The notes under the pieces are model-generated. The model had not been told where the DNA came from and searched no databases. It saw only the letters and a list, made by a program, of their open reading frames with translations. Position numbers and translations under genes: made by a program. Source: Sporosarcina jiandibaonis (GTDB lineage: Bacteria > Bacillota > Bacilli > Bacillales_A > Planococcaceae). From it: a stretch of 64,000 nt of DNA. Below, piece after piece: positions 44,163 through 52,772 of the stretch; position 1 is the first letter of the stretch; each line of letters starts with the position of its first letter. The stretch spans positions 124,001 to 188,000 of the forward strand of contig NZ_JAAOIY010000006.1 of the NCBI RefSeq assembly GCF_013184495.1, read 5' to 3'.

Positions 44163-45023
44163 TTAAGTTGGAGCTGTAGCTCGTTGCTCGGAACGCCTCA
44201 CAATATAGATGCTGATTTCATAAAGCAGCGCCATAGGAATGAGCACAATTAATTGGCTAATGAAATCAGGAGGCGTGATGAGCGCCGAAATAATGGCCAG
44301 TGACAAATACGACCATTTTCGAATCTTTGTCATCGAGTCCGCGGTTAACAATCCAATTGTCGCTAGAAACATCGCAACGATGGGCAATTCGAATAATAAC
44401 CCCAACGGCACCGTCGTCATGAGAAGAAAACTAGCGTATTCTTGCGCAGATACCATGACGTTGAAATTCATCGCCCCTAAAGATACTAAGAAGTTATAGC
44501 TGAGCGGATTCACAACAAAGTAGCCAAAAGAAACGCCACCTAAAAAAAGTAAAAACATGATTGGCGAATACAGACTCAGAAACTGGCTTTCGCGTTCATT
44601 CAATCCAGGCTTCACAAATTGCCAAAGAAAATGACATAAAAACGGCAAGGCGAGACCTATTGAAAGTGCTGTTGAAATCGACATGTAAAACTTGACCACT
44701 TCCAAAGGACCAAGAACAATTAACTCATGATCACGTGTCACATATGGGAACCAAAGATTAATGGTCGAAAAGACGACGATAAAAAAGAGTAGAAAGGTAA
44801 ATATACTTTTAATTAGCTGCTTTCTTAAATCTGTGAGATGATCGACAAGTGTAGAGTTATTCTCGGAGCTAGTATTTTCATCCATTTCGGATTTGATTTT
44901 TTCTTCAATCTCCGTTACTTTTTGCAGCTTTTCTACAGTTGTTATCTTTGATACTTCTTTTTGATCGATTGGTTTATCCAGCGGGCTAATTATTTTACGA
45001 TTATGATCACCATATGGGTCCAT
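44163..45023 (-). CDS. tatC: Sec-independent protein translocase TatC, with N-terminal extension
   Basis: Six-helix receptor of the twin-arginine translocase; 286 residues. The TatC core begins at STLVDHLTDLRKQLIKSI (about residue 57), and the glutamate-containing periplasmic and cytoplasmic loops follow, for example LNERESQFLSLYSP and ITPPDFISQL. The first ~55 residues form an unusual charged cytoplasmic extension absent from ordinary TatC. It is the last gene of an operon with tatA and two dehydrogenase genes, so this is probably a substrate-dedicated Tat system like TatAd-TatCd with PhoD. Confidence 0.93.
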   Translation of the reverse strand: MDPYGDHNRKIISPLDKPIDQKEVSKITTVEKLQKVTEIEEKIKSEMDENTSSENNSTLVDHLTDLRKQLIKSIFTFLLFFIVVFSTINLWFPYVTRDHELIVLGPLEVVKFYMSISTALSIGLALPFLCHFLWQFVKPGLNERESQFLSLYSPIMFLLFLGGVSFGYFVVNPLSYNFLVSLGAMNFNVMVSAQEYASFLLMTTVPLGLLFELPIVAMFLATIGLLTADSMTKIRKWSYLSLAIISALITPPDFISQLIVLIPMALLYEISIYIVRRSEQRATAPT

Positions 45024-45035
45024 AAAATCACCTGC

Positions 45036-45239
45036 TTATCCTTGATCGGGTTTCTTCGGTTCCTTCACAGTTATTTCATCTTCATCGTCCATGATATCTT
45101 TTGCCGATTTCTTGAATTCGGAAAGTGTTTTTCCCACTGCGGAACCAACTTCAGGCAATTTTCTCGGTCCGAATAAAATCAGCACAATCACCAAAATAAT
45201 GATCAAGCCCGGTACACCAATAGATGCTAATCCTCCCAT
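45036..45239 (-). CDS. tatA: Twin-arginine translocase subunit TatA
   Basis: Pore-forming Tat subunit of 67 residues: a short N-terminal transmembrane helix (about 6-22), the [10 protein letters not shown] hinge and an amphipathic helix ([17 protein letters not shown]), then an acidic tail. TatA alone with TatC is the usual two-component Gram-positive arrangement. It is 12 nt before tatC and 27 nt after the GMC gene. Confidence 0.95.
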   Translation of the reverse strand: MGGLASIGVPGLIIILVIVLILFGPRKLPEVGSAVGKTLSEFKKSAKDIMDDEDEITVKEPKKPDQG

Positions 45240-45266
45240 TAGATAAGCCTCCTCTCTATTTCATAC

Positions 45267-46979
45267 TTATACAAGTGAACCGCCGTTTTTACTGTATTTA
45301 ATAATCCCTTCCGCAGCTCGATACGCAAGCGCGCCGACTGTTCCTGTTGGATTATAACCGCCGTTATGCGGAAAGTTTCCTGCGCCTACAACGAACAGAT
45401 TATCAACATCCCAATGTTGCAAGTAATTGTTAACAACACTGTCATCCGGGCTTGCCCCCATAATTGTTCCGCCCGTATTATGTGTTGTTTGGTAGGGGAC
45501 TATATCGTAATCAGTAATTGGATTTCCGGGCATAACCGTTTTTGCGCCCATCTCTTCCATAATGGTTTTTGATTTTTCCGTTAAATACTTGTGCAAATTA
45601 CGATCTTGTTCTGTAAAGTTATACGTCAATTGAAGCAACGGCACGCCGTATGCATCTTTATAATCTGGGTCGAGCGACAAAAAGTTTTCCTTATGCGGGA
45701 TTGACGCTCCTTGCCCTCCGATATTTAATGTCCTAGAATAATTATAAATTGACGCTTTCTTAAACTCTGCCCCCCATGAAGGAGTATCCGGCGGGACTGG
45801 ATTTGTCTGAATCGGACGGACACCTGGCTGGGTAATCGAAATGCTCGCCCCGTGTATGAAATCTAACTCGCTATGATCGTAATTGTCTCCGTTGAGATCA
45901 TCAATTGTCATTCCGAGAGAACCCGCTCCCATGAAGACATTCATCTGTTCATCGAAAAATCCTGTTGCCCCTGGAAGGATTTGATAGGCATAGTTTTTGC
46001 CGAGCGTCCCTCTTCCCGTATCAGGGTCATACATTTCTCCGATGCCTGATACCATGAGAAGCTTTGCATTATTCATGACATAACTCGTGAGTACGACAAC
46101 ATCCGCAGGCTGGATGAATTCCTCACCCGTTTGTGTGTCGACATATCTTACGCCTGTAGCCTTTCCGCCTTCTTTCAACACCTCAACGACATTCCCATGG
46201 AAGCGAACCTGATAATTCCCTGTTTTTAATGCCGTTGGAATAACCGTAATCTCCGCAGATGTTTTTGCCCCGTATTCACAGCCGAACCGCTCGCAAAAAC
46301 CGCAATATTGACAAGCTGCAATTGTTTGACCATCGGGGTTCTCATAAGTCTCCGACAAGTTAGCGGAGGGCAACATGAACGGCGTATATCCAAGATTACT
46401 TGTCGCCTTTTCAAACTTTTTTAAGATTGGTGTTTTTATCATCGGAGGTGTGGGAAAATCGTTTGCTCGCTTCCCCGCAAACGGATTTTTGTCTTCTCCT
46501 GATATGCCGGCTGTCTTTTCAAATGTATCGAAATAAGGCTCCAACTCGTCATATGTAATGCCCCAGTCTTGAAGAAGATAATCTGCCGAAAGCTTGTCTT
46601 TTCCGTATTTTTTCTCGGTTAAAGTTTTAATTTCAAAATCATACGGCAGGAAACGCCAAGTATGCCCATTCCAATGGGTTCCAGCTCCTCCGAGCCCTTC
46701 TCCTAGAAGGAATGAGCCCATTTGGCGCATCGGAAGCGCTCGCATCTTACGGTTGTTTCTGAATGTAATCGTTTCTTTTGAAAGATCTTGCATCAATTCA
46801 TAACGGATTGCGTAGCGATACTCATCATGCACCATTAAATAATCTGCTGTACTTCTTTCTCTTCCGCGCTCAATTCCAACAACTTTCATCCCTGCCTTCG
46901 CGCACTCAGCACCGATAATACCACCCAACCATCCTACCCCGACAGTAACTACATCCACTTTATCAAGCGTCTTAACCAA
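45267..46979 (-). CDS. GMC-family oxidoreductase (gluconate 2-dehydrogenase-like flavoprotein subunit)
   Basis: FAD-dependent dehydrogenase of 570 residues. The FAD motif is VGVGWLGGIIGAECAKAG, the second GMC signature lies around GEGLGGAGTHWNG, and the C-terminal active site region includes GGYNPTGTVGALAYRAAEGI. A cysteine-rich insertion CQYCGFCERFGC (near 220) is characteristic of the gluconate/sorbitol-dehydrogenase alpha subunits. It has no signal peptide, so it would be exported folded in complex with the Tat-signal partner encoded upstream. A heme c subunit is missing from the operon. TTG start with AGGAGGGG upstream. Substrate unknown, probably a sugar or polyol acid. Confidence 0.9.
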   Translation of the reverse strand: MVKTLDKVDVVTVGVGWLGGIIGAECAKAGMKVVGIERGRERSTADYLMVHDEYRYAIRYELMQDLSKETITFRNNRKMRALPMRQMGSFLLGEGLGGAGTHWNGHTWRFLPYDFEIKTLTEKKYGKDKLSADYLLQDWGITYDELEPYFDTFEKTAGISGEDKNPFAGKRANDFPTPPMIKTPILKKFEKATSNLGYTPFMLPSANLSETYENPDGQTIAACQYCGFCERFGCEYGAKTSAEITVIPTALKTGNYQVRFHGNVVEVLKEGGKATGVRYVDTQTGEEFIQPADVVVLTSYVMNNAKLLMVSGIGEMYDPDTGRGTLGKNYAYQILPGATGFFDEQMNVFMGAGSLGMTIDDLNGDNYDHSELDFIHGASISITQPGVRPIQTNPVPPDTPSWGAEFKKASIYNYSRTLNIGGQGASIPHKENFLSLDPDYKDAYGVPLLQLTYNFTEQDRNLHKYLTEKSKTIMEEMGAKTVMPGNPITDYDIVPYQTTHNTGGTIMGASPDDSVVNNYLQHWDVDNLFVVGAGNFPHNGGYNPTGTVGALAYRAAEGIIKYSKNGGSLV

Positions 46980-46994
46980 ATGTTGTCCCCTCCT

Positions 46995-47747
46995 TTAATG
47001 TTCCATGCTGCTAATTGACTGTGGTTCGATTTTCATGTACTCTTCATTTTCAATCTCGTTAATATAAGCCATCTGATGACCTGGGAAACCCTTCATGCGC
47101 CAACCATCCATATTGATATTTCCGCTATAAATCGGGTCCGCGTACGCTCCTTCAAGTGTTGCCTGTCTCAGTAATTTAAAAAAGAATTCCGATGCGACCC
47201 CTTTCATTTCAATTTCATTCTTTTGAAATGCGGTCAGGATTTCGTCCATCTGATTGCCTTCAAGGGATGCAAATCCTGTATCGAACCTCTTTTTAGCTTC
47301 CTCATCCATTTTAGCCAGACCTTGTCTGAAGATTTCAGCACGTGTTAGCCTACTTTGGTACCCTTGCGTTGATTCACCGGCAAAGAACGGTCCTTTCATG
47401 TATTCTTTCGCATTACTTCCATAATTACCGGCTAATTGGTTGTCGATAAAGTACGGAACACCAAGTCCAATTGCACCGGGTCCAAGATCGTCTTCCGGAA
47501 AAATACGTTCGACTGCTTCCGATAATACATTGAACTCATTTAAGTTCGTAAAAAACATTCGACCCCGGAATACATCACCGACATGCTCGCCGCCACCTTG
47601 ATTCTTCCCGGTTCCAGCCACATTTTCCTTTGTAACATTATGAGTTATAAGGCTTCCGAGCAAACCGCCGCCCACTAATGCACCAGTCGCAATTCCAGTC
47701 GTCTTAAGAAAATCGCGTCTCGATAAACCATTGTTATCTTTCGACAT
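46995..47747 (-). CDS. Gluconate 2-dehydrogenase subunit 3 family protein with Tat signal
   Basis: Small dehydrogenase subunit of 250 residues. It starts with a twin-arginine signal peptide, SRRDFLKTTGIATGALVGGG, followed by a hydrophobic stretch, so it is Tat-exported. The remainder matches the gluconate 2-dehydrogenase subunit 3 domain (DLGPGAIGLGVPYFIDNQL). In such complexes the small subunit carries the signal for the flavoprotein. First gene of the operon with the GMC gene, tatA and tatC. Confidence 0.92.
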   Translation of the reverse strand: MSKDNNGLSRRDFLKTTGIATGALVGGGLLGSLITHNVTKENVAGTGKNQGGGEHVGDVFRGRMFFTNLNEFNVLSEAVERIFPEDDLGPGAIGLGVPYFIDNQLAGNYGSNAKEYMKGPFFAGESTQGYQSRLTRAEIFRQGLAKMDEEAKKRFDTGFASLEGNQMDEILTAFQKNEIEMKGVASEFFFKLLRQATLEGAYADPIYSGNINMDGWRMKGFPGHQMAYINEIENEEYMKIEPQSISSMEH

Positions 47748-47901
47748 TTTTCATTCTCCTTTACTAATATTTCTCTTATAAATAAAGCATGCCAATTTTT
47801 ACCCTTTTTCATACAATCAGGGGTTTATTCTAACTGATATTAACTCAGAATATTTGGTGTATAATAGAAAGCATATTATGGATTCTGGAGGGGGGTAGGA
47901 C

Positions 47902-48918
47902 ATGAGAAATTGCATCTTATTATTGTTACTATTTCTAATTGGGGGATGTTCGAAATCCGTTACAATTCAAGACGTCGAAAGTACGGTGTTTGCGGAAAAG
48001 ATTGCAACAAACCTGGAGGCCCCATGGTCGATTGCAAAGAATGGCGGTACCTTTTTCATTTCAGAACGAGGCGGCACAATCGTTAAAGTAACTCCTGATG
48101 GCAATCAAGTTCGAGAAAACGTTAAGTTGTCGAAACCGTTATCGAATGCTTCCGAAGCGGGATTATTGGGATTTGTATTAAAAGAAGATTTCAGCCAATC
48201 AAGTGAGGCCTATGCTTATTACGTCTATGATGTCGATGGTTCTCCCGTGAATCGGATTATTAGTCTTCAATATGACGGTTCTTCTTGGAACGAAAAAGAT
48301 ATACTTCTAGACGGGGTTTCTTCTGGTTCTGTTCATCACGGAGGTCGCTTAGCACTCTCACCTGACGGTAATCTTTTTGCCACCATTGGGGATGGGGCTA
48401 ATCCAGAAGCTGCACAAGATTTGAACTCATTGAACGGTAAAATTTTGGCATACGTTGAAGATGACAATTTTCATATTTATACGTATGGACATCGAAATCC
48501 ACAAGGGCTTGCTTGGGATTATCGAGGTGTCCTTTACGCCTCTGAACACGGACAATCTGCAAATGATGAAATAAATATTATTATAGAAGGGAATAATTAT
48601 GGATGGCCGATCATTGAAGGTGTTGAAACCGCCGAAGGCATGGTAACGCCTATTTTAACTTCTGGTTCTGATGACACATGGGCACCATCAGGAATGGCTT
48701 TCTACAAAAAACTTTTATATGTTGCGTCACTTCGCGGTCAAGAAATACTTATCATAGATACAGAAAAACGCCAAATCCTTAATTCCATTAAAGGGTATGG
48801 CCGTATACGTGATATTTACTCGGATGGTGATTCGTTGTACTTTATTTCGAATAATACGGATGGACGTGGAAATCCTTCTAATGACGAGGATGTTTTGTAT
48901 CGATTAGCGCCAAACTGA
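47902..48918 (+). CDS. Glucose/sorbosone dehydrogenase-like lipoprotein (soluble aldose dehydrogenase family)
   Basis: Beta-propeller protein of 338 residues of the GSDH family, related to the PQQ-dependent soluble glucose and aldose sugar dehydrogenases. A lipoprotein signal ends at GGC (residue 16). Active-site landmarks are the VHHGGRLALSPDGNLFATIGDG segment (shown by HHGGRLAL), the HRNPQGLAWD motif and SEHGQSANDEIN. PQQ is probably the cofactor, though Bacilli rarely make it. It is divergent from the Tat/GMC operon, suggesting a shared role in extracellular sugar oxidation. Confidence 0.85.
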   Translation: MRNCILLLLLFLIGGCSKSVTIQDVESTVFAEKIATNLEAPWSIAKNGGTFFISERGGTIVKVTPDGNQVRENVKLSKPLSNASEAGLLGFVLKEDFSQSSEAYAYYVYDVDGSPVNRIISLQYDGSSWNEKDILLDGVSSGSVHHGGRLALSPDGNLFATIGDGANPEAAQDLNSLNGKILAYVEDDNFHIYTYGHRNPQGLAWDYRGVLYASEHGQSANDEINIIIEGNNYGWPIIEGVETAEGMVTPILTSGSDDTWAPSGMAFYKKLLYVASLRGQEILIIDTEKRQILNSIKGYGRIRDIYSDGDSLYFISNNTDGRGNPSNDEDVLYRLAPN

Positions 48919-48932
48919 AATATGGCAATCAT

Positions 48933-48963
48933 AAAAGGCAATCCATTGCACGGACTGCCTTTA
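48933..48963. terminator. Terminator after the sugar dehydrogenase-like gene
   Basis: AAAAGGCA and TGCCTTT enclose an inner ATCC/GGAC pairing; T residues follow on the plus strand and A residues precede it for the converging gene. Confidence 0.78.
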
Positions 48964-48990
48964 TCTAATATGATCATATGCCAACTGCTT

Positions 48991-49407
48991 CTAAATTCTC
49001 TCATAAAGATCTTTTTCAAATCCGAGGATTGGAATTCGATCATCTTTAATTTCAAGAGCAGTATACGGAATTTCAATTATGTATTCTGATTTACCATACG
49101 GACGTACTGGCAATTTATTTTTAACAAACGGGTTATTTGTTACGAGCGAAACCATCGCAGTACATTTATTATAGCCTTCTACCGCAAAACGATGCCCTTT
49201 AACCATTGCATATGGAAAGACCTCATAAGCATCCTCCAATTCATCAATGTCAATATTCTTAATGAATATATTTTCATCATTCCGCATCTTTATGAAGCCG
49301 TTTTTCAAGTCATCCGAATCATTAGACTTTAAATAATACTGGCCTTGATATGAGGCAAGTTCATATTCCTTGCTGTTTGATAGGGCGAAGCGTCCTTTTT
49401 TTAACAT
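48991..49407 (-). CDS. Hypothetical protein, distant relative of the gene at 56782-57168
   Basis: A 138-residue soluble, charged protein. I do not recognise a named family. It shares spaced patterns with the 128-residue product at 56782-57168: an initial K/R-x-G-x(8)-E-[YF]-E, GF[IV] at about residue 40, EL-x3-Y-x-V near 65, and EI-x-[DE]-DR near the end. That relative sits in an LXG effector island, where small solo proteins are often immunity factors. The ATG at 49407 has GGGAGGGG 5 nt upstream; longer readings are not supported. Confidence 0.6.
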   Translation of the reverse strand: MLKKGRFALSNSKEYELASYQGQYYLKSNDSDDLKNGFIKMRNDENIFIKNIDIDELEDAYEVFPYAMVKGHRFAVEGYNKCTAMVSLVTNNPFVKNKLPVRPYGKSEYIIEIPYTALEIKDDRIPILGFEKDLYERI

Positions 49408-49525
49408 GATAACCCCTCCCATATTTTTCATATCCTTATTTTTAAGTATACAATAGGAAGCAGGAAAAAAGATACATTCATTTTGTTCCATTTTTCAAAA
49501 AACTTATTGGGCATTATTCCCTATT

Positions 49526-49551
49526 GTTTACTGTGTTTTATATGCGGGTAT
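49526..49551 (+). promoter_or_regulatory. Sigma-B-type promoter of the CsbD gene
   Basis: GTTTAC, 14 bases, GGGTAT fits the general-stress sigma-B consensus (GTTTAA-N12-14-GGGTAT) with one mismatch, 33 nt before the start codon of the CsbD gene. Confidence 0.85.
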
Positions 49552-49583
49552 ACAGTAAACACATTACAAAGGAGGGCTTTTCA

Positions 49584-49775
49584 ATGACAGACAATGGATT
49601 TTCCGAAAAATTAAAAGGTGTAGGGAATAAAGCCAAAGGCGAAGTTAAAGATGAATTTGGTAAAGCCACGGACAACACGAAGTTGCAAGCCGAAGGTAAA
49701 TTTGATAAAGCTAAAGGTGAAGTGCAAGAAAAAATCGGAGAAACAAAAGATAAGATTTCTAATCGAAACCATTAA
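49584..49775 (+). CDS. CsbD family general stress protein
   Basis: A 63-residue hydrophilic protein with the repeated pattern KLKGVGNKAKGEVKDEFGKAT and KFDKAKGEVQEKIGETKDK, diagnostic of CsbD. These proteins are induced by general stress; molecular role unclear. The ATG at 49584 has AAAGGAGGG 7 nt upstream. The sigma-B-type promoter agrees with its expected regulon membership. Confidence 0.93.
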   Translation: MTDNGFSEKLKGVGNKAKGEVKDEFGKATDNTKLQAEGKFDKAKGEVQEKIGETKDKISNRNH

Positions 49776-49782
49776 TAACAAT

Positions 49783-49819
49783 AAAAGAGCTATTTCTCAA
49801 TGAGAAATAGCTCTTTTTA
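49783..49819. terminator. Bidirectional terminator between the CsbD and YflT-like genes
   Basis: AAAAGAGCTATTTCTCA and its complement form a 17-bp perfect stem with a single-base loop and T/A runs. Confidence 0.94.
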
Positions 49820-49825
49820 TTTATT

Positions 49826-50296
49826 TTACAGATTTTCTGTTTTCATTCGAGGTGTGGTTCCATCACTATGCAGTAATTGTTCGTCGTTTCCTCGACCATC
49901 CAGCACTTCACCACTAGAACTAATGTCCGCGCTGCTATCTGCATCGTTCAATTCATTCCCAAAAGCAGCATCAACAAACATGGCAATTCCGCCATTTTCA
50001 ACTTCATCTAGGTAATGCTTTGATTCTTGCTCTGAGAATCTCATCGAATTGAATGCATTATAAACCGGTTCTTCAATTCCTAAAAACTCATTAAAACCCT
50101 TTCTCCAATCTTCGCCGTAAGATCCATTTAAATTCATCTTTGTCTGTCCTTCTAGCATTGCAATATTATCTTGTTCACGTGTAAATACATGAATCGTTTC
50201 CTCTTCATAGCCATTCGCTTTCATTTCCATTAGTTTATAAAGGACCGTATCAATCGAATGGAATATGCCAATAAACTTCCTGTGTGACATTGTCAT
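49826..50296 (-). CDS. General stress protein, YflT/GsiB-neighbour type (heat-induced stress protein YflT family)
   Basis: A 156-residue protein beginning FIGIFHSIDTVLYKLMEMKANGYEEETIHVFTRE (seen in part as GIFHSIDTVLYKLMEMK), which is the YflT domain of general stress proteins. The C-terminus is serine- and aspartate-rich. It is driven by a sigma-B-type promoter and has AGGAGGAG 5 nt before its ATG. The product is a soluble protein of unknown biochemical function. Confidence 0.85.
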   Translation of the reverse strand: MTMSHRKFIGIFHSIDTVLYKLMEMKANGYEEETIHVFTREQDNIAMLEGQTKMNLNGSYGEDWRKGFNEFLGIEEPVYNAFNSMRFSEQESKHYLDEVENGGIAMFVDAAFGNELNDADSSADISSSGEVLDGRGNDEQLLHSDGTTPRMKTENL

Positions 50297-50330
50297 AATA
50301 ACTCCTCCTATGAACGTTCTTTCTATTATT

Positions 50331-50355
50331 TTACCCTTCAAAACTCTTTGAAAAC
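50331..50355 (-). promoter_or_regulatory. Sigma-B-type promoter of the YflT-like gene
   Basis: On the minus strand GTTTTC, 13 bases, GGGTAA, 35 nt upstream of the YflT-like start codon; a good sigma-B match. Confidence 0.82.
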
Positions 50356-50425
50356 ATCTAGTGTGTTATGTATGTTTAGCCTTGCCCATAAGCGTGAATC
50401 ATATAAGTAAGGAGGATGACTTGTT

Positions 50426-50674
50426 ATGACGAAAAAGAAGCCCTTTACTGAACGAGACCGAAAAGATGCAGAAGGTCCATTCATGGACAATCCTGAATAT
50501 CTTAAAACGGACAAACAAAGCATTTACGATATGCACGAAGACATGAAGTTCGTTGACCCGATTCCATTAGAGGATGCACGAATGGAATGGCGCGAGGAAG
50601 AAGCTCATCTGGATACAAAAAGTAATTCATCCACTGAAGAAATGTCACCCGGATCAGAAAAAATGGATCGCTAA
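50426..50674 (+). CDS. Small acidic hypothetical protein, possibly stress-related
   Basis: An 82-residue hydrophilic, disordered-looking protein rich in Asp, Glu, Lys and Met, with no hydrophobic segment. I do not recognise the family. AAGGAGG lies 9 nt before the ATG. The GTTTAG ... GTGAAT pair upstream is only a weak sigma-B-like candidate; two strong sigma-B promoters nearby suggest shared stress control. A strong terminator follows, confirming it as a real transcription unit. Confidence 0.65.
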   Translation: MTKKKPFTERDRKDAEGPFMDNPEYLKTDKQSIYDMHEDMKFVDPIPLEDARMEWREEEAHLDTKSNSSTEEMSPGSEKMDR

Positions 50675-50675
50675 A

Positions 50676-50718
50676 CAAAAAAACTACAACCCATTTCGAA
50701 CTTAGGGTTGTAGTTTTT
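50676..50718. terminator. Bidirectional terminator after the small acidic protein gene
   Basis: AAAAACTACAACCC and GGGTTGTAGTTTTT around about 12 bases. Confidence 0.92.
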
Positions 50719-50736
50719 ATTTGATTGCCAAAGGGT

Positions 50737-51033
50737 TTAAAAGAGGTGAACATAACTAAAGTTCGAGAAAATTCCCGAAGACATTCCCAGCAATAGCATC
50801 AAAATGATAAGGAAAATCCATAACGCCAACACGACTCCAATAATAATTAAATTCGCGCGCGCAAAGTTTCGCCGTTCACTCGTTACATCGAAAGCCCATA
50901 TGAATAACATAATAAAATTAACAAGTGGGATGGCTAGTATTATTAAGGTAATAATCCAGCTTCCTAGGGACATTTGCGGTGGAATTTGTTTTGATGATAC
51001 GTGCTGTTCGTTTACCCGATCGACCGCTTCCAT
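50737..51033 (-). CDS. Small two-helix membrane protein, unknown function
   Basis: A 98-residue protein with a short soluble N-terminus and two long hydrophobic segments (about 25-48 and 60-84) separated by FDVTSERRNFARAN. The pattern resembles small DUF4234/interferon-induced-transmembrane-like bacterial proteins but I cannot assign it. The ribosome site GGGAGTGTAGG is acceptable. Transcribed alone. Confidence 0.65.
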   Translation of the reverse strand: MEAVDRVNEQHVSSKQIPPQMSLGSWIITLIILAIPLVNFIMLFIWAFDVTSERRNFARANLIIIGVVLALWIFLIILMLLLGMSSGIFSNFSYVHLF

Positions 51034-51087
51034 AACCTACACTCCCATTCAAGCAAACTAGAATTCTTTTCACAACCATGACACTCT

Positions 51088-51870
51088 TTAGACAGTCGTT
51101 TTGGCTGCATTCCGCTTAGACATATTAACACCGGCAAAAATCGAGACCAAAACAGCAATAAAAGTTATACAAACGCTCCACCACAAGCCTGCCGCATCAT
51201 TGTTCCCGTTAAATACAGACGTTGCGTAAAACGGCAATTTCCACGGCGATATTGTCCAATACTCACCAATGAGCGAATCTACAATTTGAAAACCGATTGT
51301 CAATAACAGCGAAAGCGTTGCTGCAATACCTGTTGAAAACGAAGCGCTAAATGCCAAAACTGCTGTGACAACGAACATAATCCAAAGACTATACGTCGCA
51401 ATAAACCCAAAAACTTCGAGCGCATTTACGCTGTTGAACAAAATAGAGATATAATACCATGCTGCAAGGAATCCTAGCCATACGCTAGCTAGCACGATAC
51501 CATTCAGTACAATCCACTTACTTAAAAAATACGCGCGATATGAGATGGGACGAACATACAGAAGCGTTGCCGTTCCAGTTTTCCTTTCACCTGAAATCGA
51601 CCCCATAAAAGCGAGCACGATGACCAAAATCCCAATGAATTGATATTGCCCAAGCAGTGACATGAAAATTTCTTCACCCGTGAATTCAGGCCATAAAAAT
51701 TCCGCCCCTTCAGGCATATTGCCGACACTCTTCATAATTTCCGGCAAATAGTAATTGCTAACAGGCTCCAAGATTCCAAGAATGATAAAAACAAGCGGAA
51801 TCCATAATACTTTAAAGTTTCTCGTCTGCTCTTTCCATTCTTTTTGCAGCAACGTCATAAATCCAGTCAT
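51088..51870 (-). CDS. ABC-2 type transporter permease (YxlG-like)
   Basis: Membrane permease of 260 residues with about six helices. The N-terminal MTLLQKEWKEQTRNFKVLWIP anchor and a large extracytoplasmic loop between helices 1 and 2 (about 40-80) match YxlG/ABC2_membrane proteins. Its ATG overlaps the stop of the ATPase gene by 4 nt. It pairs with that ATPase and with a small PLDc_N protein, the same trio as yxlE-yxlF-yxlG of the B. subtilis sigma-Y operon; sigY itself is absent here. Confidence 0.87.
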   Translation of the reverse strand: MTGFMTLLQKEWKEQTRNFKVLWIPLVFIILGILEPVSNYYLPEIMKSVGNMPEGAEFLWPEFTGEEIFMSLLGQYQFIGILVIVLAFMGSISGERKTGTATLLYVRPISYRAYFLSKWIVLNGIVLASVWLGFLAAWYYISILFNSVNALEVFGFIATYSLWIMFVVTAVLAFSASFSTGIAATLSLLLTIGFQIVDSLIGEYWTISPWKLPFYATSVFNGNNDAAGLWWSVCITFIAVLVSIFAGVNMSKRNAAKTTV

Positions 51871-52772
51871 GATTGAATCACCGCCACTTCCATGAATATC
51901 TCCTCGAGGCTCGCTGTTTGTCGTTCCACTTTCCGTATTAAGAAACCTTCTTTATAAAGTATCGCTAAAACGGCTGGCATTTCAACCTTTTCTGCAACAA
52001 TATCGATTGCGATCGTACGCCCTGTTACCGTGAGTTCCCATGGAGTGAGCGCTTTAAAGCGTTGTATATCCTCTAGTTTTTCGAATTCAATGAGGATTCG
52101 CGGTTTCGCATAGCGTGTACGCACATCCTCAAGTGAACCGTGTTCAACAAGAGCCCCTTGGCGCAAAAATAGAAGCTGGTCCGTCATCTCTTCCGCGTCG
52201 TTTAGTATATGTGTGGAATAAAGAATTGTTGTTTCAGCTTGCAGTTCCTTCAATAGATTCATCACTTGTCGACGGCCGGCCGGATCTAATGCCGAAACGG
52301 GTTCATCCAGTAATAGAAGTTTCGGCTTATGAACAATCGCTTGTGCAAGTCCAAGCCTTTGTTTCATCCCGCCCGAAAAAGCGCTCGTTTTCTTTTTCAT
52401 TGCATCGCCAAGACCTACGAATTCTAACGTTTTCCTTGCCTCTAGTGTCGCTTTTTTTGCTTCTACCCCGCTCAAACGCGCGGCCATTTCTGTGAATTCC
52501 AGTGCCGACAGCCAAGGAAAAAACTTCGGGTATTGTGGCAAAAATCCAATGATTTCACGAATGTCCGATGTTTTATTATTATGAAATGCGATTGTTCCGT
52601 TGGATGGTGAAACTAATCCGGCAAGCATGGATAACGTCGTCGTCTTCCCTGCCCCGTTCGGACCAATAAGTGCTGTTGAAGTATGTTCTTCTAAAGCAAA
52701 TGAAATATTGTCCGCAGCTTTCTCTTGACTATATGATTTCGTTAGATTTTTCACTTCGAGTAATATGCTCAA
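51867..52772 (-). CDS. ABC transporter ATP-binding protein (YxlF-like)
   Basis: ATPase of about 301 residues. Walker A GPNGAGKTT, Q-loop FLPQYPKFFPW, signature FSGGMKQRLGLAQAI, Walker B LLLLDEPVSALDP and ILYSTHILNDAEEM are intact, followed by a ~90-residue C-terminal extension as in drug and lantibiotic-type exporters. The TTG start at 52772 has GAGG 8 nt upstream and overlaps the preceding stop codon by 4 nt (TTGA). Probable exporter of unknown substrate. Confidence 0.9.
   Translation of the reverse strand: MSILLEVKNLTKSYSQEKAADNISFALEEHTSTALIGPNGAGKTTTLSMLAGLVSPSNGTIAFHNNKTSDIREIIGFLPQYPKFFPWLSALEFTEMAARLSGVEAKKATLEARKTLEFVGLGDAMKKKTSAFSGGMKQRLGLAQAIVHKPKLLLLDEPVSALDPAGRRQVMNLLKELQAETTILYSTHILNDAEEMTDQLLFLRQGALVEHGSLEDVRTRYAKPRILIEFEKLEDIQRFKALTPWELTVTGRTIAIDIVAEKVEMPAVLAILYKEGFLIRKVERQTASLEEIFMEVAVIQS

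Noticed and set aside
50380-50405. Sigma-B promoter before the small acidic protein gene
   Set aside because: GTTTAG is acceptable but GTGAAT matches the -10 poorly; too weak to list.
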